Assembly: GCF_007990715.1 (NCBI RefSeq)
Contig: NZ_BJWY01000077.1
Span: 1-35,344 of the forward strand
Length of the DNA: 35,344 nucleotides
Direction of reading: 5' to 3'
Source: Nocardia seriolae NBRC 15557
GTDB taxonomy: Bacteria; Actinomycetota; Actinomycetes; Mycobacteriales; Mycobacteriaceae
The notes below the pieces were generated by a model. The model was not told the DNA's origin and searched no databases. It saw only the letters and a list, made by a program, of their open reading frames with translations. This document shows positions 23,749 to 32,754 of the stretch, in pieces. Both the position numbers and the translations under genes were made by a program. Position 1 is the stretch's first letter; each line of letters begins with the position of its first letter.

Positions 23749-24122
23749 GAACGACAGGCCGGGAGGCAATGGGTGCTGACGCGGGCGGCGTGACGGTGAC
23801 GGCCTGCCTCGCACTGCTCGGTGTGTTCGCCGCGGTGGTCCTGATAGGGCAGATCGGGGTGGCGGTGGCCGGTCGGCATCGGTTGCAGTCCGCCGCCGAC
23901 CTGGGTGCGCTGGCCGCAGCGGGCGCGCTCGACGGCGGCACGGTGGCCGGTTGCGGGCGCGCGGGGGATATCGCGGGCCGAATGGGCGCGCGGTTGGTGG
24001 GTTGCGAGGTGCGGGGCTGGGACGTGACGGTGACCGTCGAGGCGCGGATATCGCTGGGTCCGGTGGGCGCGTGGGATGTCCGCGCGGCGGCTCGGGCCGG
24101 GCCGATGGAAGGAGAGAGGTAG
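23745..24122 (+). CDS. TadG/Rv3654c-like exported pseudopilin
   Basis: A 125-residue protein matching the actinobacterial 'Rv3654c family TadE-like' group. An N-terminal DAG, then GVTVTACLALLG resembles a prepilin site, but position +5 is Thr instead of Glu. A membrane helix follows (about 17-40). The exported part has the Flp-associated SAADLGALAAA (TadG-like) and two cysteines (C77 and C94) that could pair. Last gene of the tad operon; its start overlaps the tadE stop. Rv3654c and Rv3655c have been reported as secreted effectors in M. tuberculosis; whether that applies here is unknown. Confidence 0.82.
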   Translation: MRTTGREAMGADAGGVTVTACLALLGVFAAVVLIGQIGVAVAGRHRLQSAADLGALAAAGALDGGTVAGCGRAGDIAGRMGARLVGCEVRGWDVTVTVEARISLGPVGAWDVRAAARAGPMEGER

Positions 24123-24474
24123 CGAGGCAATATCTCGTACCGAGCGGTTGGTTAGAAATGTGATGGCGCGGGCCACATCGGCGGTCGATCAATGTCGAAA
24201 TTCGATGAATGGGATAGCCGAATAGATTGGGTATCGATCACTTTCCAATTCGTTCCCCGAGACTCATTGGAATGAATGCACAGGTAAATCCGGGGGCGAC
24301 ATTATCGAACGGAGCAACCCTCCAGTTAACAGGATCACATCCCTTTTTAATCGACTCGAGCCCTCGGCGTGTCGCGGACACCTTCTGGCATCCGGAATCC
24401 GCCCGATACCAACCAGCTGACAGCGCCGACCGGTTGGTCGGTGGCGCTCCGGTATCGCCCCGGCGACGACCGCG
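24123..24474. other. Non-coding gap with AT-rich island
   Basis: This gap lies between the tad operon end and the convergent sftH stop. Bases 24181-24360 are 47% GC by hand count (85 of 180), far below the flanks. No convincing ORF: the plus-strand frame at 24227 runs into sftH antisense and looks like a shadow. A hairpin with GC arms at 24422-24448 could end sftH transcription. M. tuberculosis carries PE/PPE-type genes in the equivalent interval. Could be a gene remnant or a small RNA locus; nothing is recognised. Confidence 0.5.
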
Positions 24475-26871
24475 TCACGGATCGGCGTTGCCGTCGTCAC
24501 CTGCCCCGAGCTCGGCCAGGATCGCCCGCAGCAGGCGTGCCGCCCCGGCCTTGTCCAGCGGGTTGTTGCCGTTCCCGCACTTCGGTGACTGCACGCAGGA
24601 CGGGCACCCGCTCGCGCAGGCGCAGGACCGAATCGCGCCCAGCGTGGCCTGCAACCAGTGCCGCAGCCGGGAGAACCCCCGCTCGGCGAAGCCCGCCCCG
24701 CCCGGATGCCCGTCGTAGACGAACACCGTGGGCAGTCCGGTATCGGCGTGTTCCGCCATCGACACGCCACCGATATCCCACCGATCGCAGGTCGCCACCA
24801 GCGGCAACATCCCGATCGCCGCGTGCTCGGCGGCGTGCAGCGCGCCCGCGGCGTGCCGGGCGTCGATCCCGGCCCGGGCCAGCAGCTCTGGCGTGACGGT
24901 GTAGTACACGGCCCGGGTGGGCAGGGTCTGCGCGGGCAGGTCCAGCTCGACCAGGTCCAGCACCTCGCCGCTGGGCAGTCTGCGCAGGTAGCCGGTGACC
25001 CGACGGGTCACCAGCACCTGCGCGAAAGCCGTTGTTACCGAGCCGAATCGGCGCTCCACGCCGACCTCCTCGATCTCCAGCGTGGTCACCGCCCGCGCGC
25101 TGGTGCTCCATCCCGGCGTGTCGGCGTGCACCAGCGCGACGCCCTCCTCCAGGTCCAGCTCGTCGACCACGTAGCTCTCGCCCTGGTGCAGGTGCACCGC
25201 GCCCGGATGCAAGGTGGCCGGGGCACGCCCGGCGTCGGTGGTGCCCAGCATGCGCCCGGATTCGCCGTCCACCACCGCGACCGCGGTGCCGATGCCGCCG
25301 CGCACGTCGACCGCGTCGTGCGGGTGCGCGTCGGCGGTCACGAACCAGCGCGCCGTCCCGTCCCGGGCCACGCCCGCCCGCCGCCGGATCAAACCCTGTT
25401 CGGCCAGGTCCGACAGCAGTTCCCAGGCCTGGAAACCGTGCACCTCGGCATCGCTGAGCGGCTGTTCCAGGGCCGCGCACAGCAGGTGCGGACCGAGCAC
25501 GTACGGGTTGTGCGGGTCGGTGATGCTGGCCTCCAGCGGCCGCCCGAGCAGCGCCTCCGGATGGTGCACGAGGTAGGTGTCCAGGGGGTCGTCCCGCGCG
25601 ATGAGCAGCACCAACGATCCTTGTGTGCGCCGCCCGGCGCGCCCGGCCTGCTGCCAGAAGGAGGCCACCGTGCCCGGATATCCCGCCACCACAACGGCAT
25701 CCAGTCCCGCGATGTCCACGCCCAGTTCCAGGGCGTTAGTGGTGGCCGCGCCCAGCAGCGAGCCCTCCGACAGCGCCGCCTCCAGCGCCCGGCGGTCCTC
25801 GGCCAGATACCCGGCCCGATAGGCCGCGACACGCCCGGGGAGCTCGGCGTCCACGTCCGCCAGCAGCCGCCGCGTGTCCATGGCCACCAGTTCGGCCCCG
25901 CGCCGCGACCGCACGAAGGTCAGCGTGCGCGCCCCCTCGGCCACCAGGTCCGCCATCACCGTGGCGGCCTCGGCCCCGGCCGAACGCCGCACGGCCGCAC
26001 CGTTTTCCCCGGTCACGCCCGCGCCCAACAGCGGCGGCTCCCACAGCGCCACGGTCCGCGCCCCCTGCGGCGACCCGTCCTCGGTGACCGCGACACACGG
26101 TGCGCCGATCAGCTTTTCGGCCGTGGCCGCCGGATCCGCGGTGGTCGCCGAGCACAGCACGAACACCGGATCCGCCCCGTACCGCGCGGCGAGTCGCCGC
26201 AGCCGGCGCAGCACCAGCGCCACGTGCGACCCGAAAACCCCGCGGTAGATATGGCATTCATCGACCACGACGTATTTGAGCTGCCGGAAGAACCGCGCCC
26301 ATCGCTGATGCGACCGCAGCATTCCGACGTGCAGCATGTCCGGGTTGGTGAAAACCCATCGCGCGTGCGCCCGCACCCACTGCCGGATCTCCGCCGGCGT
26401 GTCACCGTCGTAGGGCGCGGGATGCACGTTCCGCAACGGATCTTCGCTGGTCAGCTCGTTGACCATGCGCAGCTGATCGGCGCCGAGCGCCTTGGTCGGG
26501 GACAGATACAGCGCGGTGGCCCGGGGATCGGCCTGCAGCGCGGTCAGTACGGGCAGCTGATAGGCCAGCGATTTCCCGGACGCCGTCCCGGTCGACACGA
26601 CCACGTGCCGTCCCGCCGCGGCCAGCTCCGCGGCCCGGATCTGATGGCTCCAGGGCTCCGCGACTCCGGCCGCCTGAACTGCGGCGATGACTTCCGGAGA
26701 TGTCCATTCGGGCCATTTCGTGACCTGCGCCGCGCGCGGCGGCAACTCGGTGACGTGGGTGAGGCGGGGGTCGCCGGAACCCGCCCCGTTTAGGACACGA
26801 TTCAGCAACGATCTCCCGTAGCTGATGTCGCTGTTGTCTCCCCGCGGTCGCGGCTGATCCCCATCATTCAT
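24475..26871 (-). CDS. sftH: Superfamily II DNA helicase SftH (DUF1998/Hrq1-like)
   Basis: A 798-residue helicase, counterpart of Rv3649 and M. smegmatis SftH, a DNA-dependent ATPase with 3'-5' helicase activity related to yeast Hrq1. Q-like motif EPWSHQIRA; Walker A STGTASGKS (93-101); DEAH-box variant VVVDECHIYRG; motif VI QQAGRAGRRTQG. The C-terminal DUF1998 domain has a cysteine cluster CACASGCPSCVQSPKCGNG, expected to bind zinc as in MrfA. The ATG at 26869-26871 (MNDGDQP) is chosen over an upstream in-frame start that adds 22 atypical residues. Probably acts in DNA crosslink or damage repair. Divergent from cspA. Confidence 0.93.
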   Translation of the reverse strand: MNDGDQPRPRGDNSDISYGRSLLNRVLNGAGSGDPRLTHVTELPPRAAQVTKWPEWTSPEVIAAVQAAGVAEPWSHQIRAAELAAAGRHVVVSTGTASGKSLAYQLPVLTALQADPRATALYLSPTKALGADQLRMVNELTSEDPLRNVHPAPYDGDTPAEIRQWVRAHARWVFTNPDMLHVGMLRSHQRWARFFRQLKYVVVDECHIYRGVFGSHVALVLRRLRRLAARYGADPVFVLCSATTADPAATAEKLIGAPCVAVTEDGSPQGARTVALWEPPLLGAGVTGENGAAVRRSAGAEAATVMADLVAEGARTLTFVRSRRGAELVAMDTRRLLADVDAELPGRVAAYRAGYLAEDRRALEAALSEGSLLGAATTNALELGVDIAGLDAVVVAGYPGTVASFWQQAGRAGRRTQGSLVLLIARDDPLDTYLVHHPEALLGRPLEASITDPHNPYVLGPHLLCAALEQPLSDAEVHGFQAWELLSDLAEQGLIRRRAGVARDGTARWFVTADAHPHDAVDVRGGIGTAVAVVDGESGRMLGTTDAGRAPATLHPGAVHLHQGESYVVDELDLEEGVALVHADTPGWSTSARAVTTLEIEEVGVERRFGSVTTAFAQVLVTRRVTGYLRRLPSGEVLDLVELDLPAQTLPTRAVYYTVTPELLARAGIDARHAAGALHAAEHAAIGMLPLVATCDRWDIGGVSMAEHADTGLPTVFVYDGHPGGAGFAERGFSRLRHWLQATLGAIRSCACASGCPSCVQSPKCGNGNNPLDKAGAARLLRAILAELGAGDDGNADP

Positions 26872-27307
26872 CGAAGCGTCGCCGCGACACGCCGAAGGGG
26901 TGTGAAAGCTGTGTGCACCCGGCGCTCTACCTGCCATTTCACTACAGAGTAGCGGCCTGCCTCACACCCCGTTTGCCAGATGCTCGCTCTGTTATCCGGA
27001 AGCAAACCAACTTCAAGTACGGATTTGGGCATTAAGCCCCTCACCTGCGCATTCGCAAGATCAACTTTTTTTGCAAATTGTGGGTAACTCGGCTGTTGAA
27101 TTGCCGGAGGACATGGTTCACTGGTTCCTGGTCGCAAGCTTCTGTGTTCGAGGGAACGGATCGAAAGTCCAAACCATCAGCAGGATCGATGTTGCGAACG
27201 GTGTACTGCGTGCTTTCCTGCAGGGGGAACAGAGTACAGCGGTCGGAACGGACCCGGTGGACGAACCTCGTTGTCTACCGTTCCGGTATGGAAAGAGAAG
27301 GAACAGA
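26872..27307. other. Divergent intergenic region with long cspA leader
   Basis: This region holds the sftH and cspA promoters and is AT-richer than its flanks. Seen: small hairpins GGGC-ATTAA-GCCC and TGCG-CATT-CGCA followed by T7 (27066-27072), and an inverted repeat TGTACT/AGTACA (27202-27207 with 27233-27238). A purine-rich GAAAGAGAAGGAA lies just before cspA. No promoter with good -35 and -10 could be assigned. The frame upstream of cspA is open back to 27071, but its protein resembles nothing. Confidence 0.5.
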
Positions 27308-27511
27308 ATGGCACAGGGAACTGTGAAGTGGTTCAACGCGGAGAAGGGGTTCGGCTTCATCGCGCCCGAGGACGGCTCCGCTGACGTCTTCGTCCACTAC
27401 TCCGAGATCCAGGGAACGGGCTTCCGCACCCTCGAGGAGAACCAGAAGGTCGAGTTCGAGGTTGGCCAGGGCACCAAGGGCCCGCAGGCCACCGGTGTTC
27501 GCGCGCTCTAA
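27308..27511 (+). CDS. cspA: Cold-shock protein CspA
   Basis: A 67-residue single cold-shock domain, the standard length. RNP1 KGFGFIAP (13-20) and RNP2 VFVHYSEI (27-34) are present, with the N-terminus MAQGTVKWFNAEKG typical of actinobacterial CspA. It binds single-stranded RNA/DNA and acts as an RNA chaperone. The ATG at 27308 follows GAGAAGGAACAG. Counterpart of Rv3648c, next to topA as in mycobacteria. Codons are strongly biased to C/G-ending, as expected for high expression. Confidence 0.97.
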   Translation: MAQGTVKWFNAEKGFGFIAPEDGSADVFVHYSEIQGTGFRTLEENQKVEFEVGQGTKGPQATGVRAL

Positions 27512-27535
27512 GGAGCGAGCCAACCCACAGGTTCC

Positions 27536-27565
27536 GTCCCCCATCGCCCCAGGGCGGTGGGGGAC
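27536..27565 (+). terminator. Hairpin terminator after cspA
   Basis: A GC-rich hairpin with arms starting GTCCCCCATCGCCC and ending GGCGGTGGGGGAC lies 25 nt past the cspA stop. No U run follows, so it is an intrinsic-type hairpin of uncertain efficiency. Confidence 0.6.
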
Positions 27566-27687
27566 GACCCATATCTGGACCCATTACACTCGATCACGAT
27601 CAGGGGCTACATCGTCGCCGCGCACCAGCCGCGGGCATTGAACACGGTATAAACGTCGCTGGCAGCGATATCGGACATCGCAGCCGC

Positions 27688-27716
27688 TTGCCCCAGCCGC
27701 GTATGGTGCGTACACC
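27688..27716 (+). promoter_or_regulatory. Candidate promoter of topA
   Basis: TTGCCC (27688-27693), a 17-nt spacer and TACACC (27711-27716) predict a start near 27723, about 32 nt before the likely topA start codon. The -10 is weak. Confidence 0.3.
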
Positions 27717-27754
27717 AGCGCCGACGTGGATCGAGACGAAAGGTGTGTTCGCCG

Positions 27755-30709
27755 GTGGCAACACGAGACCGCGGTGCAGCGCCGAACTCCCAGGCAGCGC
27801 CCGACCAGGGCCGTTCCCTGCGTCGTCTCGTGATTGTCGAGTCGCCGACGAAGGCCAAGAAGATCGCGCCCTACCTGGGCCGCGGCTATGTGGTGGAGGC
27901 TTCGGTCGGCCACATTCGGGACCTGCCGCGCGGCGCGGCGGATGTGCCCGCCAAATACAAGGGACAGCAGTGGGCGCGCCTCGGCGTCGACGTCGATCAC
28001 GATTTCGAGCCCATCTATGTGGTCAGCCCCGAAAAGAAGGGGAAGGTCAGCGAGCTGAAGAGCCTGCTGGCCGACGCCGACGAGCTCTACCTCGCCACCG
28101 ACCCCGACCGCGAGGGCGAGGCCATCGCCTGGCACCTGCTCGAGACGCTCAAGCCCAAGGTGCCGGTGCGGCGCATGGTCTTCCACGAGATCACCGAGTC
28201 GGCCATTCGGGCCGCGGCTGCCGACACCCGGGAGCTGGACCAGGACCTGGTCGACGCGCAGGAGACGCGGCGCATCCTGGACCGGCTCTACGGCTACGAG
28301 GTCTCGCCCGTGCTGTGGAAGAAGGTCATGCCGAGGTTGTCGGCGGGCCGGGTGCAGTCGGTGGCGACGCGGGTCATCGTGCAGCGCGAGCGCGAGCGCA
28401 TGGCGTTCCGGTCGGCGGAGTACTGGGATATCGCGGCCAAGCTGGATGCGGGCGGCAATGAAGAGGGCGGGAATCCGCGGGTCTTCGGTGCGCGGCTGGT
28501 CAGTGTCGAGGGTGCGCGCGTGGCGACCGGTCGTGATTTCGGATCCGACGGGCAGCTGAAATCGCAGGGCGTCGTCGTGCTCGATGCCGGTTATGCGCAG
28601 CGGCTGGCGGAATCGCTGCACGGGGTGGATCTCACGGTCACCTCGGTGGAATCCAAGCCGTACACGCGAAAGCCGTACGCGCCGTTCATGACTTCGACGC
28701 TGCAGCAGGAGGCCGCGCGCAAGCTGCGTTTCACCTCCGAGCGCACCATGCGGGTGGCGCAGCGGCTGTACGAAAACGGTTACATCACCTATATGCGTAC
28801 CGACTCGACGACCCTGTCGCAGTCGGCGATCAATGCGGCGCGGGCACAGGCCACGCAGCTGTACGGCGCGGAATACGTGAGTCCCACACCGCGGCAGTAC
28901 AACCGCAAGGTCAAGAACGCGCAGGAGGCGCACGAGGCGATTCGCCCCTCGGGTGACGTCTTCGCCACGCCGGGGCAGCTGCACAACAAGATCGACAATG
29001 ACGAATTCCGTCTGTACGAGCTGATCTGGCAGCGCACGGTGGCCTCGCAGATGCAGGACGCGCGGGGCACCACGCTGACGGTGCGCATTACCGGTGTCGC
29101 GAATAGCGGTGAGGAATGCGTGTTTTCGGCATCGGGCCGGACCATTACCTTCGCGGGCTTCCTCAAGGCGTACGTGGAGAGTGTCGACGAGGAGGCGGGC
29201 GGTCAGTCCGACGACGCCGAATCCCGGCTGCCCGCGCTGACCGAGGGCCAGGGCGTCACGGCCGTGGAGCTGGCGCCGGACGGGCACACCACCAATCCGC
29301 CCGCGCGTTTCACCGAAGCCTCGCTGATCAAGGCGCTGGAAGACCTCGGCATCGGCCGTCCGTCCACCTACTCCTCGATCATCAAGACCATTCTCGACCG
29401 CGGGTACGTCTACAAGCGCGGTAGTGCGCTGGTGCCGTCGTGGGTGGCGTTCGCGGTGATCGGGCTGCTGGAGGAGCACTTCGGGCGGCTGGTGGACTTC
29501 GACTTCACCGCGGCCATGGAGGATGATCTCGACGCCATCGCCGGTGGGCGCGAGCAGCGCGGAAACTGGTTGTCCTCCTTCTATTTCGGCGGCGATCACG
29601 GTGCGCAGGGATCGGTGGCGCGCTCGGGCGGCCTGAAAAAGATGGTGGGCGAACGGCTCGACGGCATCGACGCGCGAGAAGTCAACTCCATCAAGCTGTT
29701 CGCCGACGACGAGGGTCGCGACGTGGTGGTGCGGGTCGGCAAGTTCGGGCCGTACCTGGAGCGCATGATCGCCAATCCCGATGACCCGGACGGGAATCCG
29801 GTATCGCAGCGGGCCAACCTGCCCGACGATCTGCCGCCGGACGAGCTGACGCCGGAGGTCGCGGAGAAGCTTTTCGCGACGCCGCAGGAGGGTCGCTCGC
29901 TGGGTACCGATCCGGCGACCGGGCACGAAATCGTCGCCAAGGAAGGGCGTTTCGGGCCGTACGTCACCGAGGTGCTGCCGGAGCCGGCGGAGGACATCGA
30001 CACCGGCGCGAAGAAGACCGCGAAGAAGGCGGCCGACAAGCCGAAGCCGCGCACCGGGTCGCTGTTCAAGTCCATGAGCGTGGAGACGGTGACGCTGGAC
30101 GAGGCGCTGAAACTGCTCTCGCTGCCGCGCGTGGTGGGTGTGGATCCGGCCTCCGGCGACGAGATCACCGCGCAGAACGGGCGGTACGGGCCGTATCTGA
30201 AGAAGGGCACGGACTCCCGCTCGCTCACCGGTGAGGATCAGATCTTCTCGGTGACGCTCGAGGAGGCGCTCAAGATCTATGCCGAGCCCAAACGGCGCGG
30301 CGGGCAGTCGGCCAGTGCGCCGCCGCTGCGCGAGCTGGGCGTGGACCCGGTGTCGGAGAAGCCGATGGTGATCAAGGACGGGCGGTTCGGCCCGTATGTC
30401 ACCGACGGTGAGACCAATGCCAGCCTGCGCAAGGGCGACGAGGTCGAGTCCATCACCGATGCGCGGGCCTCGGAACTGCTGGCGGATCGGCGGGCGCGCG
30501 GGCCGGTGAAGAAGGCCGCGAAGAAGACTGCCAAGAAGGCGGCGGCGAAGAAGACCGCGGTCGCCAAGACCGTGGTCAAGAAGGCGGCCGCGAAGCAGGC
30601 GGCGGCCAAGACGGCCGACGGCGTGACCACCAAGAAGGCCGCGGCCGCGAAGAAGACCCCGGTCAAGAAGGCGGCCGCGAAGAAGACCGCCGCCGCGGCC
30701 AAGTCCTGA
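27755..30709 (+). CDS. topA: DNA topoisomerase I
   Basis: A 984-residue type IA topoisomerase that relaxes negative supercoils. The Toprim domain begins LVIVESPTKAKKIAPYLG, with the acidic metal site in TDPDREGEAIAWHL. The active-site tyrosine is Y346 in YITYMRTDST, with R348 next to it. C-terminal topo-C repeats (DPASGDEITAQNGRYGPYL, DPVSEKPMVIKDGRFGPYV) replace zinc fingers, as in other actinobacteria. A Lys/Ala-rich tail (about the last 70 residues) should aid processive DNA binding. GTG 27755 is preferred because GAAAGG lies upstream; GTG 27743 would add four residues. Counterpart of Rv3646c. Confidence 0.97.
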   Translation: MATRDRGAAPNSQAAPDQGRSLRRLVIVESPTKAKKIAPYLGRGYVVEASVGHIRDLPRGAADVPAKYKGQQWARLGVDVDHDFEPIYVVSPEKKGKVSELKSLLADADELYLATDPDREGEAIAWHLLETLKPKVPVRRMVFHEITESAIRAAAADTRELDQDLVDAQETRRILDRLYGYEVSPVLWKKVMPRLSAGRVQSVATRVIVQRERERMAFRSAEYWDIAAKLDAGGNEEGGNPRVFGARLVSVEGARVATGRDFGSDGQLKSQGVVVLDAGYAQRLAESLHGVDLTVTSVESKPYTRKPYAPFMTSTLQQEAARKLRFTSERTMRVAQRLYENGYITYMRTDSTTLSQSAINAARAQATQLYGAEYVSPTPRQYNRKVKNAQEAHEAIRPSGDVFATPGQLHNKIDNDEFRLYELIWQRTVASQMQDARGTTLTVRITGVANSGEECVFSASGRTITFAGFLKAYVESVDEEAGGQSDDAESRLPALTEGQGVTAVELAPDGHTTNPPARFTEASLIKALEDLGIGRPSTYSSIIKTILDRGYVYKRGSALVPSWVAFAVIGLLEEHFGRLVDFDFTAAMEDDLDAIAGGREQRGNWLSSFYFGGDHGAQGSVARSGGLKKMVGERLDGIDAREVNSIKLFADDEGRDVVVRVGKFGPYLERMIANPDDPDGNPVSQRANLPDDLPPDELTPEVAEKLFATPQEGRSLGTDPATGHEIVAKEGRFGPYVTEVLPEPAEDIDTGAKKTAKKAADKPKPRTGSLFKSMSVETVTLDEALKLLSLPRVVGVDPASGDEITAQNGRYGPYLKKGTDSRSLTGEDQIFSVTLEEALKIYAEPKRRGGQSASAPPLRELGVDPVSEKPMVIKDGRFGPYVTDGETNASLRKGDEVESITDARASELLADRRARGPVKKAAKKTAKKAAAKKTAVAKTVVKKAAAKQAAAKTADGVTTKKAAAAKKTPVKKAAAKKTAAAAKS

Positions 30710-30721
30710 GCGAACTCACTG

Positions 30722-30758
30722 GAAGCGCCCCCGATTTCTGCGGGGGCGCTTCTTTTTT
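30722..30758 (+). terminator. Intrinsic terminator of topA
   Basis: A 12-bp stem (30722-30733 with 30741-30752), loop ATTTCTG, then TTTTTT. A textbook rho-independent terminator. Confidence 0.97.
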
Positions 30759-30827
30759 GCGCGGTGTTTCTGTCGGTGCCCTGCCGTAGCGTGTAACTCG
30801 GAACACGCACCAGCGGAAGGACATTCG

Positions 30828-31334
30828 ATGACCGTCGATCATGAGCGTGAAGAACTGATCAAGATCCTCGACAGCCAGCGCGAGCTGTTCCGGATCACCC
30901 TGCGCGGCATCGATGACGCGCAGGCGCGCCAGCGCACCACGGTCAGTGAACTCACCCTCGGCGGTCTATTGAGCCATGCGGTGAATGTCGAAAGGCACTG
31001 GACCACAATCCTGGTCGAGCGGGACCCGGACTCCGAATTCGATGTCTCCCGAATGGATTCCGAGTACCGGCTGGATCCGGATCAGACGGTGGCGGGGCTG
31101 CTGGCCGAGTGGGAGGTGGTGGCCGAGCACACCGCCAAGCTGATCCGCGAGCTACCCAATCTCGAGGATTCGGTGCCGACGCCGACCGCGCCGTGGGCTC
31201 CCGAACGCGAGTACCTGGGGGTCCGCTACATCCTGCTGCACATTCTGCGGGAGATCGCGCATCACTCCGGGCACGCCGACATCATTCGGGAAGCCTTGGA
31301 CGGGGCCAACACCACATATCAGCGCGCCAACTGA
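30828..31334 (+). CDS. DinB-fold (DUF664) protein
   Basis: A 168-residue four-helix-bundle protein of the DinB/YfiT/mycothiol-transferase superfamily. Three metal-site histidines are plausible: H50 (LLSHAVNVERHW), H145 or H146, and H149 (REIAHHSGHADIIRE). This family includes mycothiol-dependent S-transferases, a sensible context for a mycothiol-making actinomycete, but the substrate is not known. GGAAGGA lies 7 nt before the ATG. It occupies the slot between topA and holB where M. tuberculosis has the adenylyl cyclase Rv3645. Confidence 0.85.
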   Translation: MTVDHEREELIKILDSQRELFRITLRGIDDAQARQRTTVSELTLGGLLSHAVNVERHWTTILVERDPDSEFDVSRMDSEYRLDPDQTVAGLLAEWEVVAEHTAKLIRELPNLEDSVPTPTAPWAPEREYLGVRYILLHILREIAHHSGHADIIREALDGANTTYQRAN

Positions 31335-31376
31335 CCGTCGGCCGGACTGTCGGGGGCGACGGCTAAGGTGGTCGGC

Positions 31377-32591
31377 GTGGCGGGTGTCTTCGATCGGCTG
31401 GTCGGCCAGGGTGCGGTCGAGTCCGAGCTCACCGCTGCCGCGGTCGCGGCGCGGGGTGGAGCCGGATCGTCCTCGGCCATGACGCATTCGTGGTTGTTCA
31501 CCGGGCCGCCCGGCTCGGGGCGCTCGGTCGCGGCGCTGTGTTTCGCGGCCGCCCTGCAGTGCACCGACGAGGGCACGCCCGGCTGCGGGCGCTGCCACGC
31601 GTGCACCACCACCGTGGCCGGAACACACGGCGATGTGCGGCGCGTGGTGCCCGAGGGTTTGAGCATCGGCACCAAGGAAATGCGCGAGATCGTGCAGGTG
31701 GCGTCGCGGCGGCCGAGCACCGGGCGCTGGCAGGTGGTCGTGGTCGAGGACGCCGACCGCTTGACCGAGGCGGCGGGCAATGTGCTGCTTAAGGTGGTGG
31801 AAGAGCCGCCGGAGCGGACCGTCTTCCTGCTCTGCGCGCCCTCGGTGGATCCCGAGGACATCTCCGTGACACTGCGATCCCGGTGCCGGCACGTGCATTT
31901 GGCCACGCCGTCGGTCGACTCGATCGCGCGTGTGCTGCGGGAGCGGGACGGTCTGGACGAGAGGACCGCCGGATGGGCGGCCGGAGTGAGCGGCGGGCAT
32001 ATCGGCCGCGCGCGACGGCTGGCCACCGATGACCAGGCGCGGGCTCGCCGCAAGCGGGCACTGGCCCTGGTCACGGCTACCGCGCGCCCCGCAGCGGCCT
32101 ACGCGGCCGCCGACGAACTGGTGAAGTCGGCCGATGACGAGGCCAAGCAGGTCAGCGCCGAACGGGACGAGAAGGAACGGGAGGAACTGGCCATCGCCCT
32201 GGGCGCGGGCGGCACGGGCAAAGGTGCCGCCTCCGCCACCCGCAGCTCCGCCGGCGCGTTGAAAGAGCTGGAGAAACGCCAGAAGTCGCGCGCCACCCGC
32301 ACCGGCCGCGACGCCCTGGACCGAGCCCTGATCGATGTCGCGGGCCTGTACCGCGACGCCCTCGCCGTCCGCTTCGGCGCCGCGAAGGCCGACTCCTCCG
32401 CCGGAGTAGTCCTCACCCACCCCGACATGGCCGATCAAATCCGCGAACTCGCCACCGACGTCCGCCCCGAGGGCCTACTCCTGTCCATCCAGGCCGTCCT
32501 CGACTGCCGAGAGGCCCTCGAAACCAACGTCAAACCCCGCTTCGCCCTGGCAGCCATGGCCGCCGCCCTGATCGCGGCCCGCTCCGCCTGA
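31377..32591 (+). CDS. holB: DNA polymerase III subunit delta prime
   Basis: A 404-residue clamp-loader subunit that opens the sliding clamp with delta and tau/gamma. The P-loop reads GPPGSGRS (43-50) with Arg replacing the lysine, as expected for the non-hydrolysing delta prime. A zinc module has C62, C70, C73 and C76 (CTDEGTPGCGRCHAC). The SRC-like motif is LRSRCRHV. The GTG at 31377 gives MAGVFDRLVGQ, aligned with Rv3644c as remembered; GTG 31368 would add three residues. The final 200 nt are markedly C-rich and G-poor, and no intrinsic terminator is seen before the tRNA. Confidence 0.95.
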   Translation: MAGVFDRLVGQGAVESELTAAAVAARGGAGSSSAMTHSWLFTGPPGSGRSVAALCFAAALQCTDEGTPGCGRCHACTTTVAGTHGDVRRVVPEGLSIGTKEMREIVQVASRRPSTGRWQVVVVEDADRLTEAAGNVLLKVVEEPPERTVFLLCAPSVDPEDISVTLRSRCRHVHLATPSVDSIARVLRERDGLDERTAGWAAGVSGGHIGRARRLATDDQARARRKRALALVTATARPAAAYAAADELVKSADDEAKQVSAERDEKEREELAIALGAGGTGKGAASATRSSAGALKELEKRQKSRATRTGRDALDRALIDVAGLYRDALAVRFGAAKADSSAGVVLTHPDMADQIRELATDVRPEGLLLSIQAVLDCREALETNVKPRFALAAMAAALIAARSA

Positions 32592-32673
32592 CCCCGGCGT
32601 GTCACACATCACCCCGAACACCCGTTTTCGCGTTTCGCGCGCAAGACGATAGACTCGCACCGCCGGAAGGCAC

Positions 32674-32746
32674 GCCGCCTTAGCTCAGTCGGTAGAGCGC
32701 TTCACTCGTAATGAAAAGGTCGGGGGTTCGATTCCCCCAGGCGGCT
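32674..32746 (+). tRNA. tRNA-Thr (CGT anticodon)
   Basis: A 73-nt cloverleaf. Acceptor GCCGCCT pairs with AGGCGGC, discriminator T. D stem GCTC/GAGC. Anticodon loop CTCGTAA with CGT at 32707-32709, reading ACG. T stem GGGGG/CCCCC with loop TTCGATT. One C-A mismatch closes the anticodon stem. CCA is not encoded. Located after holB, as a Thr tRNA is in M. tuberculosis. Confidence 0.95.
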
Positions 32747-32754
32747 CAAAGGAT

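Noticed and set aside
24227..24718. Plus-strand ORF in the AT-rich island
   Set aside because: Most of its length overlaps sftH antisense; no ribosome site and no protein motif.
24658..26793. A 711-codon plus-strand frame opposite sftH
   Set aside because: Antisense shadow of a clear helicase; no domain or start signal.
27584..29926. A 780-codon minus-strand frame opposite topA
   Set aside because: It is entirely antisense to a highly conserved topA and is rich in Arg/His/Gln shadow composition with no motifs.
30490..30709. Lys/Ala-codon repeat at the topA end as a tandem repeat element
   Set aside because: It encodes the known Lys-rich C-terminal tail of actinobacterial TopA and needs no other explanation.
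31377..32591. Broken P-loop in holB as a sign of a defective gene
   Set aside because: Delta prime subunits normally lack a functional ATP-binding lysine, so GSGRS is expected.
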